Below are positions 5,451 to 7,514 of a DNA stretch of 7,514 nt, in pieces. The stretch comes from Streptosporangiaceae bacterium. Its GTDB lineage: Bacteria > Actinomycetota > Actinomycetes > Streptosporangiales > Streptosporangiaceae. Below the pieces are notes generated by a model, which did no database searches, was not told the origin of the DNA, and was given only the letters and a program-made list of their open reading frames with translations. The number at the start of each line of letters is the position of its first letter. Within the stretch, counting starts at the first letter, position 1. Location: contig JASHTT010000683.1 in assembly GCA_030040415.1 (NCBI GenBank), positions 1 through 7,514 on the forward strand. Reading direction: 5' to 3'. A program made the position numbers and the translations under genes.

Positions 5451-6923
5451 TTACGGGCGAGCTCGGCGCCCGCCGGGACCAGGCAGGGTGAGCTCCGCCC
5501 TCCGGGTTCCGGGTCGCCTGGATACGCGCCTTGGCGCAGAGTTGCCGACCCGCCTGGCATCCGTCCTGCTCGTCCGGCTGGCCGGTGCCTTAGCGAGCGC
5601 CGGGATCGGCGTACCCGAGGTCGCGATCTTGCGCACCACGTGATGCCCCGCCTCGACCTCGTGACTAGCCGCGGTGATACCCGCCGCATGGTGCAACCGC
5701 TGAAGATCCCGCAGCTGCGCGCGGTCGGCGAGAGTCACCACCATGCCCGGCGCACCGGCTCTGGCTGTGCGGCCTGATCGGTGCAGGTAGTCCTTTGGGT
5801 CGCCCGGCAGGTCGTACTGCACGACGAGATCGACGTCGTCGACATGGATGCCGCGAGCGGCGACGTCCGTAGCGACGAGCACGCGTGGGTGGCCGGATGC
5901 GAAGGCGTCAAGGGCCCGCTGCCGCTGGCTCTGACTGCGATCACCATGGATGGCGGCCGCGGCGACGCCTTCCCTGGCCAGCTGCTTGGCTAGCCGGTCG
6001 GCGCCATGCTTAGTGCGGACGAAAAAGAGCGTCCTTCCCGGGCGCCCGGCGATTTCAGCCGCCACCTGCACCTTTTCCTGCGCGCTCAGCACGAGCACGC
6101 TGTGCTCGGCAGGACTGACCGTCGCCGCGGCGACCGCGTGCAACGCGGGGTCGCTGACGTAGGAGGTCACCAGCCGGCCGACGCCCCGATCCAGAGTCGC
6201 GGAAAAGAACATGCGCTGACCGCCTGGCGGCGTTTCATCGAGGATCCGGGTAACTGCCGGCATGAAGCCAAGGTCGGCCATGTGGTCAGCCTCGTCGAGG
6301 ACCGTGACTTCTACGCCGCTTAGCCTGCAGGCGCCCCGTTCCATCAGGTCTATGAGTCGGCCTGGTGTGGCAACGACGACGTCCGCGTCCCGCACGTTGC
6401 TGATCTGCCGCCCAATCGGCACGCCACCGTAGACCGTCGCGGTGCTGACGCCAACGGAGCGGCCGAGCGGCCGGAGGGTGTCTGCGACCTGCTTGGCCAG
6501 TTCCCGAGTCGGCACGAGGATCAGTCCGCCGGGGGCTTTCGGCTGTCGCGGGGAGGTCCTGGCGGCAAGTCGTGAGAGCAGCGGGATGCCGAACGCGAGC
6601 GTCTTGCCAGATCCGGTCTGCGCCCTGCCGAGCACGCTGCGGCCCTCCAGCGCATCGGGAATGACCCTGGCCTGAATCGCGAACGGTTCCCGGATGCCTC
6701 CTGCAGCGAGGGCACTGACCAGACGCGCATCAACCCCGAGCGCCGCGAACGCGACCGCCGGGGGTTGCGGTACGGCTGCCGCGGCGGCTAGGGCCTGCTC
6801 GAGTGCGGAGTGCGGGTCACGACGCCGCCCCGGCGGGCGTTTGCCGGCCGGACGACCGCGGCGCTGGGCTTGCTGGCTGCCGGGATGAGAGGACGTGCGA
6901 GGGTGACGTTGGCTGCGGGGCAC
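5451..6923 (-). CDS. DEAD-box ATP-dependent RNA helicase
   Basis: Complete two-RecA-domain RNA unwinding ATPase of 490 residues. Motifs in order: F59 and Q-motif Q84 (PFAIQ), motif I AQTGSGKT (101-108), Ia PTRELA (138-143), Ib TPGR (186-189), II DEAD (210-213), III SAT (241-243), IV LFFVRT (299-304), V ATDVAARG (351-358) and VI HRSGRTARAG (381-390). All catalytic residues are present. The N-terminus (1-40) and the C-terminal 60 residues are Arg/Pro/Ser-rich and probably disordered RNA-binding tails, as in RhlE- or DeaD-like enzymes of actinomycetes. The start is GTG at 6923, with GGAG seven bases upstream; a nearby ATG is out of frame. A likely role is RNA remodelling in ribosome assembly, decay or cold adaptation (family inference). 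The long upstream region with inverted repeats may carry its leader. Confidence 0.96.
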   Translation of the reverse strand: MPRSQRHPRTSSHPGSQQAQRRGRPAGKRPPGRRRDPHSALEQALAAAAAVPQPPAVAFAALGVDARLVSALAAGGIREPFAIQARVIPDALEGRSVLGRAQTGSGKTLAFGIPLLSRLAARTSPRQPKAPGGLILVPTRELAKQVADTLRPLGRSVGVSTATVYGGVPIGRQISNVRDADVVVATPGRLIDLMERGACRLSGVEVTVLDEADHMADLGFMPAVTRILDETPPGGQRMFFSATLDRGVGRLVTSYVSDPALHAVAAATVSPAEHSVLVLSAQEKVQVAAEIAGRPGRTLFFVRTKHGADRLAKQLAREGVAAAAIHGDRSQSQRQRALDAFASGHPRVLVATDVAARGIHVDDVDLVVQYDLPGDPKDYLHRSGRTARAGAPGMVVTLADRAQLRDLQRLHHAAGITAASHEVEAGHHVVRKIATSGTPIPALAKAPASRTSRTDARRVGNSAPRRVSRRPGTRRAELTLPGPGGRRARP

Positions 6924-7119
6924 GCTTGAGCTCCATCAAGGTTCGGGGGTCGCGTAATGTTCAGAGACGTCTGCGAGAGCGCTAAACCGCTACCTGACCG
7001 AAACCGGACTGCTCACACAAGCGACCGCGCGGGCCGCTCACCCGCGTGAGTGGCGGCAAAGACCGCCGCCGTCAAGTGTAGGGCCTGTCGCACAGTGCGA
7101 TGTCTGCCGATCGACGGCC
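6924..7119 (-). other. Gene-free region upstream of the helicase with several inverted repeats
   Basis: No gene is supported in the 261 bases between the helicase start and the collagen-like stop. It holds an 8-bp palindrome AGACGTCT (6965-6972); a 9-bp stem with one G-U pair, GCCGCTCAC/GTGAGTGGC around CCGC (7033-7054); a partly overlapping alternative stem GGCGG/CCGCC (7052-7056 with 7063-7067); and TCGCAC-A-GTGCGA (7088-7100). The helicase promoter should lie here, but I see no convincing -35/-10 pair. The overlapping stems could form alternative leader structures if transcribed. Confidence 0.4.
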
Positions 7120-7156
7120 GCGTGCGGGCCGGGCGAGCTTCGCCCGGCCCGCACGC
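7120..7156 (-). terminator. Perfect 17-bp hairpin after the collagen-like gene
   Basis: Arms GCGTGCGGGCCGGGCGA (7120-7136) and its exact complement (7140-7156) surround GCT. The hairpin starts 28 bases after the minus-strand stop codon at 7185. There is no U-tract on either strand; many actinomycete terminators are strong hairpins without one, so termination of the collagen-like gene is the best reading. Confidence 0.75.
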
Positions 7157-7184
7157 TAGCTATCCGCCAGCCTGCTCTCAGGCT

Positions 7185-7514
7185 CTAGTCATCGAGGTTC
7201 GGATCGACTGCCGTCCCGTTCTTGCCCGGTCCGCCCTTCCGGCCGGCCTGGCCGTTGACACCTGGCGAACCACTTGCGGCGCTCGACTTATAGGACCCGT
7301 TCTCGCCGCCGGCACCGCCCTTGCCCCCGTCGCCGCCCTTGCCGGCCGCTCCGCCTGCGCCGCCCTTGCCGCCTTCCACGACGTCGTGGCTGAACTTCAG
7401 GCTGCGAGTGGTTGCGGACGGGGCGAACACAGCTCCGCCCTCCGCGTCGCCACCGGGACCGCCGTCTGCGCCGTTTGCCCCGATCCCGCCGGCTCCGCCG
7501 GTCGCGCCGATTGC
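7185..7514 (-). CDS. Collagen-like Gly-X-Y repeat protein, N-terminal part beyond the window
   Basis: The minus-strand frame is open to the window edge; 109 C-terminal residues are visible, so the start is outside. Three collagen-like tracts are seen (fragment numbering): seven Gly-X-Y triplets at 3-23; eight at 48-71 in the GGK/GGA/GGD style with one Gly replaced by Ala at 57; and seven perfect triplets at 82-102, including GSPGVNGQAGRKGGPGKNG. A 20-residue non-repeat segment (28-47, with FAPSATTRSLKFSHDVVE) interrupts the first two. The short C-terminus VDPNLDD has no LPXTG sorting signal and no membrane helix. Bacterial collagen-like proteins are usually secreted or on the surface, but no export signal can be judged without the N-terminus. 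A PE_PGRS protein is less likely because triplet phase is kept and this tail lacks the family's usual repeats. Confidence 0.75.
   Translation of the reverse strand, partial: AIGATGGAGGIGANGADGGPGGDAEGGAVFAPSATTRSLKFSHDVVEGGKGGAGGAAGKGGDGGKGGAGGENGSYKSSAASGSPGVNGQAGRKGGPGKNGTAVDPNLDD
7315..7370 (-). repeat. In-frame short tandem-like DNA repeats in the collagen-like gene
   Basis: The 11-mer CCGCCCTTGCC (plus strand) occurs at 7315, 7333 and 7360. Spacings of 18 and 27 bases are multiples of nine, so each copy encodes the same GGKGG-type unit in the same triplet phase. Such repeats can expand or contract by slippage or recombination. Confidence 0.6.

Noticed and set aside
7315..7370. CRISPR-like spaced repeats
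   Set aside because: The repeated 11-mers are too short and lie in a coding frame at multiples of nine bases, so they reflect protein repeats.
7185..7514. PE_PGRS assignment for the Gly-rich protein
   Set aside because: Triplet phase is maintained with collagen-like G-X-P and charged residues, and no PE domain is visible; kept only as an alternative.

Overview
The window is GC-rich (roughly two-thirds G+C by eye). It has densely packed genes, GTG starts alongside ATG, and families typical of high-GC Gram-positive bacteria: a VOC protein, a standalone LigD-type ligase, a PadR regulator and a VC0807-like membrane protein. It looks like chromosomal DNA of an actinomycete. Genus cannot be named from the sequence. 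I see no insertion sequence, phage gene, CRISPR array, tRNA or rRNA.

Left part, plus strand (2-2900): a tightly coupled three-gene run. It holds the 3' part of a VOC/glyoxalase-fold protein, a class I flavoprotein disulfide reductase overlapping it through ATGA, and an ATP-dependent DNA ligase of the LigD/NHEJ type overlapping that through TAGTG. A short gene follows (2989-3312) for a CipC/DUF3759-like protein, a family best known from fungi.

Middle (3306-5288): a minus-strand six-helix membrane protein resembling the VC0807 family overlaps the CipC-like gene tail to tail. It is transcribed divergently from a PadR-family regulator. Between these two genes lies a perfect 35-bp inverted repeat (two 16-bp arms, 3-bp centre). 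It can be read as a -35/-10 promoter on both strands, so it is a strong candidate for the PadR operator controlling both genes. The regulator's stop codon shares a CTAG with the stop codon of a minus-strand lspA (signal peptidase II).

Right part (5451-7514, minus strand): a complete DEAD-box RNA helicase. Its roughly 260-bp upstream region holds several inverted repeats but no visible gene. Beyond that is the 3' end of a collagen-like Gly-X-Y repeat protein running off the right edge, followed by a perfect 17-bp hairpin that probably terminates it.

The most interesting items are the self-mirroring promoter/operator between the membrane gene and padR, the disulfide reductase that keeps its CxxxxC but has Phe where the catalytic His belongs, the bacterial CipC-like protein, the isolated lspA, and the bacterial collagen-like tail.
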